Of a stretch of DNA of 39,427 bases, positions 1 through 8,513 are shown piece after piece. Position numbers and translations under genes: made by a program. Within the stretch, counting starts at the first letter, position 1. Every line of letters starts with the position of its first letter. The notes beneath the pieces were generated by a model. It did not search any database. It saw only the letters and a list, made by a program, of their open reading frames with translations, and had not been told where the DNA came from. Source of the DNA: Diplocarpon mali (taxonomy: Eukaryota > Ascomycota > Leotiomycetes > Helotiales > Drepanopezizaceae); NCBI GenBank assembly GCA_024741835.1, contig JAENRP010000384.1:1-39427 (forward strand), read 5' to 3'.

Positions 1-285
1 CATGGGGAAATAATCTGAGGTTTTCTGTCTGTGCGCTATACTAAAACTTTCTTTTGTGCAGGGGTTTCGATAGGGGGTACTTGAAGCTTAGGAATCAATA
101 ACAGTTGAGATAATTAGAGATTTGATTAGGGAAATGCCAAATGGATATAAAGCGGTGATTGACGCAAAAGGTGGCTATATAAAATACTAAGGAATTTAAC
201 AAAAGCAGCATTGCCAAGAATCTAGTGTGCACAGACAGAAAACCTCAAATTATTTCCCCATGTACTAAGTATAGCGCAGTTGTCC
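1..285. mobile_element. Tc1/mariner-type element remnant with inverted repeats, cut by the left window edge
   Basis: Bases 1-36 and 227-262 are an inverted repeat; I count 34 of 36 matching positions. Between them lies only the 3' end of a transposase frame (92-190), so most of the gene is missing. The right repeat continues outward past 262 (motif AGTATAGCGC at 268-277), so the left repeat probably continues outside the window. A shorter relic of the same motif, inverted, is at 33-42. This is best read as an internally deleted, non-autonomous copy of a Tc1/mariner transposon. The TA target duplication cannot be checked because the left end is absent. Confidence 0.7.
92..190 (+). pseudogene. 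Tc1/mariner transposase, C-terminal fragment
   Basis: Read in the frame with ATG at 134, this stretch ends in residues AVIDAKGGYIKY followed by TAA at 188-190. A C-terminus of this kind (AVI-x-AKGG-x-x-KY) is typical of Tc1-like transposases. An in-frame TAG at 89-91 and the lack of any DDE region upstream show that only the tail remains. It cannot make an active enzyme. The downstream inverted repeat starts about 37 bases after the stop, the normal spacing for this superfamily. Confidence 0.75.
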
Positions 286-360
286 GAGTGCTGGGGGGAG
301 TAGTGGAGAAGACATCGACGGCATCGCGAGCGGAATTGGGATCATGCGCTGGCGTGCTAT

Positions 361-419
361 GCATGGGATGGCATGGGATGGCATGACATGGCATGGCATG
401 GCATGGCATGGCATGGCAT
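361..419. repeat. (ATGGC/ATGGG)n pentanucleotide microsatellite
   Basis: About twelve tandem five-base units, GCATG-type, with a few variants (ATGGG, ATGAC) at the left end. It abuts a ten-base repeat that is partly its reverse complement (427-486), so the pair could fold back. The short frames through it are low-complexity artefacts. Confidence 0.9.
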
Positions 420-426
420 CCCATCT

Positions 427-486
427 CATCCCAAGCCATCCCAAGCCATCCTAAGCCATTCCAAGCCATCCCAAGCCATCCCAACC
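427..486. repeat. Six tandem CATCCCAAGC decamers
   Basis: Six consecutive ten-base units from 427 to 486, with single-base variants in units three, four and six. This is a small minisatellite next to the ATGGC repeat. Confidence 0.9.
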
Positions 487-514
487 TTTCTCAATGCAAC
501 CCAATGCAACCCAA

Positions 515-629
515 TCCATCCATCCATCCATCCATCCATCCATCCATCCATCCACCCATCCATCCATCCATCCATCCATCCATCCACCCATCCATCCATC
601 CATCCATCCATCCATCCACCCATCCATCC
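515..629. repeat. (CATC)n tetranucleotide microsatellite
   Basis: A run of about 28 CATC/CACC units, interrupted by CACC variants. Open frames across it encode only [12 protein letters not shown] or [12 protein letters not shown] low complexity and should not be called genes. Confidence 0.95.
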
Positions 630-1043
630 CCTCCCCCCTCCCCGTTGACCCGTGAATTCCCACCGGCTCCTGCGTCAGTCTCCACTTACCCGACCCTGCA
701 CTCTGCAGGTACCCAAACGTCCCCCTTTTTTTTCCCCCCTTCGCCCCTTGGCCGTCGTGCGCGCAGTCGGTCTTCTGCGGGGTTGAGGAGGGGGGGGGGC
801 GTGGATGAGGAGACCCCCGGCCGCGCAGAAGCGAGCCAGGAACAGAGAGAGGATCGGAGGGTCGAGACGCTCTCTTTTCGACTGGTCTGATGAACTGGGT
901 AGAGCAGGGCTGGGTAGAGCCGGGGCAGAGCAGAGCAGAGCAGAAACAAAAACACCACCGACTATCCGCCAGGCCGCTCGGTATCTCTCTGGTCTGTCGC
1001 TCCCTCTCTCTCTCTGGATTTTGCGCGTGCGCGCACACGCTCG

Positions 1044-1180
1044 TATACATATATACATACACAAATATACACAGACACATACACAAATATACACATACAT
1101 ACATACACATACACATACATACACATACACATACATACATAAACATACACATACATATATACACATACATACACATATAC
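1044..1180. repeat. (ACATAC)n-type microsatellite
   Basis: About 135 bases made almost only of ACATAC, ACACAT and ATATAC units. It lies upstream of the 1551-2102 gene and is likely to be length-polymorphic. Confidence 0.9.
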
Positions 1181-1425
1181 CGCCACAAACCCCCCCACAT
1201 CACCGTGTGGAGCTTCTCGCTCCCCGTCGACTTCCATCAGGAGCGCACCCTTCTCCCCCGCTCCTTCTCCGTCCGGACTCGCACCTCGTCCCCTCCCCCC
1301 CAACCGAGATCACCTCCCCAGATTCTTCAAATAGAATACGCCTATACCTCCGCACCTCCAGCTGTTCAATTGCTCGCCAGGACGCGAGATCTACCATACG
1401 AAACCCTTCCACTCGACTCGACGGC

Positions 1426-1465
1426 TACTGCTGCTGCTGCTGCTGCTACTACTCCTCCTCCCCCT
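1426..1465 (+). repeat. Trinucleotide run (TGC)n then (ACT)n and (CTC)n
   Basis: About seven TGC units followed by ACT and CTC units, ending roughly 85 bases before the ATG at 1551. It lies in the probable 5' leader, not in the chosen coding sequence. Confidence 0.85.
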
Positions 1466-1550
1466 CCTCCTCCACCGTCCCTGCAACTGCGACCCCGACC
1501 CCGACCCCGACCAGACCAGACCAGAATTGCAGCGGCAACCCGCCCCCATC

Positions 1551-2102
1551 ATGTCGGGGTGCGGCGAGAAGAACGGCGTCGTGACGGCCAGCCACGCCCT
1601 CGACGACTGCGCCGGCGCCAGCCCCAACGTCCTGACCATCACTCGCCCCTACCCAGGCCGCCACCACACCACCCGCGTCCTCTCCACCATCCAGGACGTC
1701 GACTCGGCCCACTCCGTCACCCCGCCCGGCACGCCCAGCGACGAGAAGGACATCGGTCTCTCCTACATGACCCGGCAGGACACCGACCGCGACATGTACG
1801 CCGACCTCGAGGCCCAGGCCTTGACGGAGCAGAAGACGAACGCCTCCCTCTCCACCCAGCGCCGCCAGATCGACCCCGCCTGGCCCGGCCGGCGCTACAT
1901 GAAGGCCCAGAAGAAGGCGGCCAAGTGCGAGAGGGCTCGCTGTGTGTGCTGGGCTCGCCTGAGCAAGCTGTACAAGGGCATCATCGTCACCTGTATCGTG
2001 CTCGGCGTGCTGGGGATCGCGCTCGGCATCGGCTTCGGCCTGTCGCGCAAGGTCGGGGGGACCATCTATGATGGGACGGGCAAGCAGGTCCCGTCCAAGT
2101 GA
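1551..2102 (+). CDS. Small single-pass membrane protein, uncharacterised
   Basis: An intronless 183-residue protein from the ATG at 1551, the first in-frame ATG (upstream in-frame codons offer only TTG), to TGA at 2100-2102. The first 140 residues are hydrophilic: a Pro/Thr/Ser-rich part (residues 24-66, ending SVTPPGTPSDEKD) and a basic stretch (113-130). A cysteine-rich patch, CERARCVCW (126-134), precedes one strong hydrophobic segment at about 144-165, rich in Ile, Leu and Gly. A short polar tail of about 18 residues follows. There is no N-terminal signal peptide, so the predicted form has its N-terminus in the cytosol and a membrane anchor near the C-terminus; the cysteines beside the membrane could be acylated. 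Codon use is strongly GC-ending, as expected for a real fungal gene. I do not recognise the family and assign no function. Confidence 0.8.
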   Translation: MSGCGEKNGVVTASHALDDCAGASPNVLTITRPYPGRHHTTRVLSTIQDVDSAHSVTPPGTPSDEKDIGLSYMTRQDTDRDMYADLEAQALTEQKTNASLSTQRRQIDPAWPGRRYMKAQKKAAKCERARCVCWARLSKLYKGIIVTCIVLGVLGIALGIGFGLSRKVGGTIYDGTGKQVPSK

Positions 2103-4548
2103 GCCGGAGGCCTCGACCGGTATGTGTGTGTGCCACCCTCCCCTCGGCGCCCTCGGCCGGGAACTGACAGCCTCCCAGTTGGATATCTGCCTCGGCTCGT
2201 CCCGGGGGGGGGGGGAGGGTCATGAGAGTGCCACCGCTCCTCGGCCCTCCGCGGCACCCAGCTCGGTGAGCGAGACGGCCAGCCCAACCCGGCGTCGCGC
2301 CCGCCCCGGCGTCTTTCCCTGTACATTTTCGACTTTTTTTTCCCTCCTCCCGGCTCCACATCGTCTCCGCTGCTCATACCCACTCGTTGATCAAGGCGTT
2401 CCGGCGTATTTCTGCGCGAGTCTCGCTCTGCCGTGCCTTGATGCCCCACGTCCCGTCGCGCCGCCGCCTCCGGGGACGGGATGGGGGGGCTCGGCCGCCA
2501 TGCTGTGTACTGGGAGGATCTGGCTGGGGCTGCGTGTACTTCGGTCCTCGTCTCGGACATCTTGCCGTCTCCTGTCGGGTGAGGAGATATCTCGCTCCTC
2601 TGGCCGGCTTGGCTCTCGGGGGACCGGGTTGGGATGGAGTAGAAGCAAGGAGAGGGAGAGGGGGGTGCGGCAGGCCAGGGTAAAGGTACACATCTTCGGC
2701 GACGAAATGAACAGACTTCTACTCGCACATCACCGTGCCCTTCTCCTGTCTCGAGCCGCGACCAGCCTCCCGACCCCATCTCTTCCTCGGGTCTGCTCGA
2801 GCGCTTCCTGCCCCGGCTGTGCGACCTGTGCGACCTGTGCGACCTTGTTTTTTTGATTCTACTATTTTCCTTTCTTTCGGGATATCAACCACCACTCTAA
2901 TGAGATGGGGTGCGCCCGCCCCCTCGAGTTCTGGTCAGACCAGGTTGCGATGCGATTTCTCTTTTCTTTTGCCAGGTCCCTCTTTGCCAGATCACGTGTA
3001 GGATCGCAGCTCATCCAAAGTCACATGTTCTCGGCAAACGTGACAAACATCTTCCCGCTAGCGTCCGCCTCGCCGAAGATGAAAAAAAAAATTTCCCGCT
3101 CAACTCCTCCTTTCTCCTGCCATCAAAAAAGCAACAGAGCCAGCCACGACCTCCACCTCGGACTCCTCACAGTGGTGTGTTGCCAGCATCCTCGGATGTG
3201 AGGCTCTGGAGATGGATGCTTCCCCGATAGGAAGTTTGCCTCCCGTTGGGTCTTCTTAATTGAGGGCGATGGGAGGTGAATGTCGATAGACGGGATACAA
3301 ATCGATGCCTCGGCGGTGCAACGACAGGTCGAGGGCCATGGGAGGGATAGGCCTCATCCGAGGCTGCGGCATAGGTAGGATGTGTACACGGGGGGGGCGG
3401 AGGCTTGCTGCTGTCTCACTTGTGAGCTTTCCGGAGGTATTGCGTCTCGGTTCTCGAGGAGCAGTGTCGTCCACCAAGAGGATTTTGACTGGCGACATGT
3501 ATGTATCCGAGGATTCTTGCCACTACTGCAAACTATTGCTGAATGAATTTCAATGATGGAACAAAGGTTCGAAATATTAATTGTCGTGATGCACTACTGA
3601 TCCTCGCATAGCTTTTACACCTTGAACGCTTGTGAGATGGGACGGTTCTCATGATCTTCGCACTCGAGGATTGCGGCTCAACCCCATCCCCTATGGCTTG
3701 TCGCCATGTGTGACAGGACAGCTCTCACAGCAGTTTCTCCCACAAGCCATATCGCGGTTCATATCCTCATCGAGTTTCTCCCATGTTGTCACCCCCGGTC
3801 CAGCAGTATGCCTTTCTGTCCTCCCCCTTGTCCATTGTATGTTGGCCGCGTATCGTCCTGTTCGCATCCATTTTCCAGAAGACTTTCGCTTGCCCGTTGC
3901 AAGAGTTCCTCGCTATACAGATCTTCCTCTTGCCGCAACTGGGTCTTGGCCGCTCTCACAACGTTGAACTCGGTATCTTCAAGTGCGTTCAGCCTGTCGG
4001 GGTCGTCGCAGGGAGCCTAACTGCTGTGCTGGCGTTCGACGGCTCGGGGCATTTGTCTTATCCCTGGTGTTTGTGTGCCAATGTGTCCCGAAGGGTACCG
4101 CGACATTTGCCCTCGGTCATGGCGGCATCAAGCTCTAGCCTTTCCGTTCCAAGGCGCTCCCGGAAAAGAGCTCGGAAGTTGCTCCCTGGCCATCATTCGT
4201 TGGAGTGTCTCGAAGCCTCTTCACGTCAAAGTCATGCTTTTCAGCTGGCGTAATCATGCCGATCCCGTTGACGCAAGCCTCCAAGCTCCCTGGAAACTTC
4301 AAGCAAGAAATGCAAGCCCATGTCTGTAGCGATCCAGATTGCGCCTTTCAATACACGTCCCGCCCGGTGTGCTCACGTGCTCGTGCACTCGAAAGAGCAC
4401 CAATATTCGAGGGAGCAATAGCCATGCAACACCAGTGCCGTGGTGTCGTAAGCCGTGTCTGAAATGAGGGAAAGTCGAGTGATAGGGGTGCTCTGCCCTC
4501 ACCCCCCGCGCCCAGATTGGGTATCTGAAACAGATCTTCTCCAGGTTC
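2103..4548. other. Intergenic, no gene supported
   Basis: The first part is GC-rich and probably holds the 3' untranslated region of the upstream gene. A G10 run lies near 2204 and three tandem TGTGCGACC units lie at about 2818-2844. From about 3790 to 4500 the minus strand has coding-like but broken stretches: an acidic Gln/Glu-rich frame near 3790-4005 and a frame containing ITPAEKHDFDVKRLRD near 4200-4260. These may be the decayed continuation of the 2EXR pseudogene to the right or of another dead gene. I found no tRNA. Confidence 0.45.
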
Positions 4549-5866
4549 TCATCCAAAGCTGTAGATCGTGTCCTTGTCTTCCTGCCAAGGATCGAGGTTG
4601 ATAATTGGCACGTGACGTGGAATCTCGCTCCGGTCTCTTTGCCTGACCTGCCGCTCCTCATCGTCCGTTTCCTCTCCCTCTCCATGCCACTCCCCTTCCT
4701 TGGCTCCTCCGCCCTTTTGCAACTTCTTGTGCTTCTTGTTCTTCGGACTCTTCTTGGTCTTGTCCGCCTGAGCAATTTCTTGTTCTTCTCGTTCTTCGGA
4801 TTCTTCTTGGTCTCACCCGCCTGAGCAATTTCTTTGCTCTTCCCGCCTGTCAGGTCAACCGCTCGGTACACAGCTTGATAAGAATCTTGAAACCCGACCT
4901 CATCTTCATACCTGGGCACAAACAATCTTCTCATCTGCTCGAAGATCTTGAATCTTCTGATCCATTCCGTCACGTTCTCACCTCTCCACTTCTTCGCTAT
5001 CAACACTATCGCCATCGGATCGTTCTTCTCTGGCTTTCGTACTAGCTTTTGTCGACCCGTCACGTAAGAACCGCTGCATGTACTCTGCATCGTCGTCAGT
5101 GTGCGTCGCATCCGGTATCTGCTCTCGACCCACGTGCTTATGGCCACTATCTATGGGGCGCTTCACGCCACCACGAGCAACACTCCGCACACGTCTTTCC
5201 ATGCCAACCGGCAATAAAACCCCCTGGGCCTGTTTGCATCCCCGCTTGATCGATCTGACGAGCGGCGGCCAGGCCATGTGATAGTAGATGGCACGATTGA
5301 AACAACACCACTCCAAAGAAGAGAATCTCGCCGGGCGTGAGGGGGTCCGGCTCTTCGGCGTTGAGGATAAGATATCCAAAAGAGGTGAAGGTGTTGAAGA
5401 GGCGGCGGAAAGCCTCTATCAAGTCCTCTTCCGCGTAGAGGGATAGGAATGAGGACGGTTGTGCGATACGGCGGATGTTGCCCGCTTCATGTCGTGCAAC
5501 TGGGCCCGTGATCCGGGTCAACTCAAATTCGCAGCTCACATTTATGGCTGGGACTTTGTCGAATGGGATCTCGATCATTGAAGGCTCGCCGGGCTCAATA
5601 GCCTCTGGTCCAGGGGACCCCAGGTAGTCGTCGAAGAGACAATCTCGCTCAAAGTCGAATGGAATAGCAGAAGTTCAATGTGCGGTCCCGAAGCAGAGAG
5701 GGTAGACGCTCCAACCGATTTCTCGCGAGCCCCGGCAGACGTGAAGAAGATTTGGGATCTGGGAGCGGTAGGAGAAGTAGCTGTCACTCATATTATCAGA
5801 GACAATGTCGATAACACGGCCGCGGGGGATAGTGTAGCTCCGTAACTTCTTCCACATCTCTCTCAT
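4549..5866 (-). pseudogene. 2EXR-domain protein, multiply disrupted pseudogene
   Basis: From ATG at 5866 the minus strand reads REMWKKLRSYTIPRGRVIDI, then IPNLLHVCRGSREI, then FDFERD. These match the later halves of the fungal 2EXR domain (ELR-x-x-IW, PRVV, LL-x-VCRESR, F-x-x-x-D). The leading F-x-x-LP part is missing and a microsatellite sits there instead. At least five lesions break the gene: TGA at 5675-5677 inside the domain; a frame change near 5310-5330; another near 5030; a 53-bp tandem duplication at 4726-4831; and TGA at 4549-4551. Between them the frames stay coding-like, for example residues around WRGENVTEWIRRFKIFE and a Lys/Glu-rich tail. The first TGA could come from CGA by one transition. 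It is probably a dead paralogue of the intact 2EXR gene at 7031-8010. Assigning the C-terminal part to the same ancestor is inference. Confidence 0.65.
4726..4831. repeat. 53-bp tandem duplication inside the 2EXR pseudogene
   Basis: Two adjacent 53-base copies, 4726-4778 and 4779-4831, agree at about 47 of 53 positions. Fifty-three is not a multiple of three, so the second copy shifts the frame. On the minus strand the coding-like frame before it (ending KEIAQAGETKK) resumes after it in another frame (EIAQADKTKK). Confidence 0.9.
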
Positions 5867-5975
5867 GTCTCTCTCATGTCTCTCTCATATCTCTCTCATA
5901 TCTCTCTTATATCTCTTTCCATATCTCTCTCTACATATCTCTCTCATATCTCTCTTATATCTCTCTCTACATCTC

Positions 5976-6016
<41 letters not shown>

Positions 6017-6030
6017 TATATCTCTCTCCA

Positions 6031-6062
<32 letters not shown>

Positions 6063-6150
6063 CATCTCTCTCTCTATCTCTCTCTCCATCTCTCTCTCCA
6101 TCTCTCTCTCCATCTCTCTCTCCATCTCTCTCTCCATCTCTCTCCCCATC
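5860..6150. repeat. (CTCTCTCAT/CTCTCTCCAT)n microsatellite, about 290 bp
   Basis: A long CT-rich tract. The left part is built from TCTCTCATA units, the middle is pure CT, and the right part is built from CTCTCTCCAT units. It begins exactly at the proximal end of the 2EXR pseudogene, so it occupies the place where that gene's start and promoter should be. Open frames inside it (SLSLSISL, RWRERWRE) are artefacts. Confidence 0.95.
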
Positions 6151-7030
6151 CACCGCCGACGGTCTCCGGGGTCAACTCAAGTATCATGTGCCTGACAACC
6201 TGCTCAGTATAGTCTGTACCTTCGAGAAGGTCCAGCTGTTCAGCTCCTATCGTATCGCTCACAGGGTTGGAGCGCCTGCCGAGATTCCTAGGCAGCTCAC
6301 CCAGGCTTCTCCCCTCGCCGGAATCCCCTCTCCCAAGGTTCTGAGAGCGGGGCCGTGTCTCGGCCATCGCTGGGCAAGCGCCTGGGTAGAGGAACAGTAT
6401 CTGCCGCGGAATACGCAGGCAGGACCTCCCCATGCAAAGAGCCGGTACGGGATTATCTGCGTGGCTGAAATACTTGAAATATACACTTTTTTTCTCTCTC
6501 TAAAAGTCTCTCGGGTTTTCTCGTGCGGCATATTCTTCCCATATCAGATAGCGCTAATAATTCATCCTAGCCTGGGAGGGTTTTTGTCGCAAAATCTCAT
6601 CACCGTCTTTGATGGATGATGGCTTGTGAGACTGTTGATGTCGAGGATTGGAATCTATGTAAAAGTAGTAGTACCATGGAAATAGTAGACTCGGAGAAAC
6701 GTCATCGTTGAATGTAGCGCCGAGTACACGAGCTGCGTATGGATACGACCAGCATATGCTATACAGAATTCCTCTCATGTCAAACATCCGCACATAATTG
6801 GCACTTGGAGTTCGGTAGAAAAGCACACAGATTCAGATACGCACGGAGTGGTAAGGATAACTTGCCATTTACGCCTATCAAATGGTGCAGTGAGGTAGAG
6901 CTCCATTGATTCCTAACCAGCTTGAAAAAAGATACGCTGAATTGTTTTCTTGATTACAAAAACGCTGTACTGCAACAGTGCAACTAGTACCTATGAGAGT
7001 AATGCGTGTTGTTCGAGACCACTCTTGAGC
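6151..7030. other. Intergenic, nothing recognisable
   Basis: Mixed-composition DNA between the microsatellite and the 3' end of the 2EXR gene. Short frames exist on both strands but none shows a domain, a signal peptide or sensible splice sites. The last few hundred bases probably include the 3' untranslated region of the minus-strand gene ending at 7031. Confidence 0.5.
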
Positions 7031-8010
7031 CTACTCGTAAGACGACAGGGCCGGAATAGCGCCAATAAATAGGAACATGAAACAGAGGGCTAACACAATT
7101 GAGAAGTAGTCTCCATGAAATCCTAGGTCCGCGGTGCCACAATGGACCTCGCCAATCTCAACACTCCACCCTGGCGATTCCTGCGACTGCCCATCTGTGA
7201 AAGAAATCCAAGTCAGCTACTTTCAGAGTGGCAGGCTGCTCGCGTAGTATAAAACTCACTCAGTACTACTTCGGCATTCTCCCAAAAAACAATCGTTGCA
7301 ACACCACGGAGCAATTGCGTCCCAAGGCGGTTTCGCTCCGCCGAGTCGGTTTTATCAACGTTTTTCAAACTTGGCTCCCTCCCGAGCTTCCACATGCTCC
7401 ACATTAAACATGCTATATTCTGACTGCCTATCATAGTCTGCCAGCCTGGAGGCAATTTCACATTCCTACTGACCAATGTAAGTTCCGTAACAGCGCTCCA
7501 TCTAGTCCGTGTTGAGTCAGGCCATCGGCCCCATAGGTAGGCAAGTAACGCCAACCTTTGGACCCTGTCTATCCCCTTCACAGTCCGGATAAGTGGTGTC
7601 ACCCTGGATGTCCCGTGCAACACGTCATCAAAGTTCACACGGTCACCGAAGAGCACTGTGTCTTTTTCCCAATTGATGAATATCTTGTCGATGTGAGAAC
7701 CACCGGGCCCATAAACCCCAAATGATAACTCAAAGAACTGCAGAGCTATCCGACGCGACTCCATACATATGTGCAAGACATTGGGTATACGACAGGGCGA
7801 GTAAAGGTTGAGGCTATCGTCTCTAAAATAGGTACGCGTCGGCCGAAACAGTCGGATGTATTGTTCCAGCCGTGACGTCGGCCTTTCATATCTGATTTCG
7901 ATGAGACGGGGTGGGATGTTCATGGCAGCGAGTGACCATATCATGGTTTGAAGCTCTGCAGGAAGAAGTTGCTGGAAAGACCTGCGATGCGTCGACCCAG
8001 AGATACCCAT
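7031..8010 (-). CDS. 2EXR-domain protein with C-terminal membrane segment (two exons)
   Basis: Exon 1 is 8010-7260 and exon 2 is 7194-7031, giving 304 residues. The 65-base intron (7259-7195) has donor GTGAGT, branch-like GCTGAC and acceptor CACAG. Reading through without splicing would stop at 7213. The ATG at 8010 is followed by FQQLLPAELQTMIWSLA (residues 12-28), PRLIEIRY (34-41), IPNVLHICMESRRIAL (75-90) and FINWEKDTV (111-119), the successive blocks of a 2EXR domain. That fungal family is very common and its biochemical role is not established. Exon 2 adds a hydrophobic segment at about 280-300 and a short tail, so the spliced product would be anchored in a membrane. The gene diverges from the dehydratase gene across about 500 bp. 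A dead relative lies at 4549-5866. The domain call is firm; the splice and anchor are inferred from sequence alone. Confidence 0.8.
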
Positions 8011-8513
8011 TGTGGATGTCTCTGTGCCGGAGTGGACTCGTACTGTACGAAACGAGACAGGTGATTGGGAGCCGGGAAGTCGAGTCCAAGACGAATAATC
8101 AGGGGATGGATAATAATGGCACCAGCAAGAGAAGCGAGAATCTCTAGAGTGAGGGATAGAATAGAACTTTGTAGGCGTAAAAATGACGGTGCTGAATGAT
8201 GGTGTTGAAGGGTGAAGGATGGATGTTATGCTGGATATTTGCTATCTGGGAAGTAAATACCAAGACTCGGTTGTTGTTGGCTCCTTCTCCCTTTCGATTA
8301 CCCCTCAATATCACGTGCCGCGCTGATTATTATCGGTCAGGTCCGCCGCTCCCGTCTTACCCTGAGCACCTTGCCAGTCTCGATTTTCTGGTAAATTGTT
8401 TAGTACCCAGGTATTGAGTCTCGTCTCACATCTAAAAGAAAATCTCCAACTTGTTGGTGAACTTGTTGGACGTCCACTCCCGAATCTTTATACTACGCAA
8501 CCAAGCCTTCAAT
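8011..8513. promoter_or_regulatory. Shared divergent promoter region
   Basis: About 500 bp separate the minus-strand 2EXR start at 8010 and the plus-strand dehydratase start at 8514. No supported gene lies inside. A TATA-like TTTATACT occurs at about 8487-8494, only about 20 bases before the dehydratase ATG, so it may lie in the leader instead. No operator or known factor site can be assigned with confidence. Confidence 0.45.

Larger units (their letters stand above)
630..1550 (+). promoter_or_regulatory. Long upstream region of the 1551-2102 gene, with microsatellites
   Basis: No protein gene is supported here. The stretch is GC- and CT-rich, with an ACATAC-type microsatellite at 1044-1180, pyrimidine-rich tracts around 1240-1340 and a TGC/ACT/CTC trinucleotide run at 1426-1465 just before the coding sequence. 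C/T-rich leaders like this are common upstream of highly expressed filamentous fungal genes, so promoter and 5' untranslated leader are the likely contents. The transcription start is not visible. Confidence 0.5.

Noticed and set aside
451..1203. Long open frames through the repeat region on both strands
   Set aside because: They encode only microsatellite-derived low complexity ([24 protein letters not shown]).
4299..5147. A 282-residue open frame on the minus strand as a separate intact gene
   Set aside because: Its middle switches out of the coding-like frame at the 53-bp duplication and its end is in a different frame from the better coding signal. It is part of the broken 2EXR pseudogene.
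5865..6619. Plus-strand frames rich in Ser/Leu
   Set aside because: Direct translation of the CT microsatellite; the non-repeat end shows no domain.
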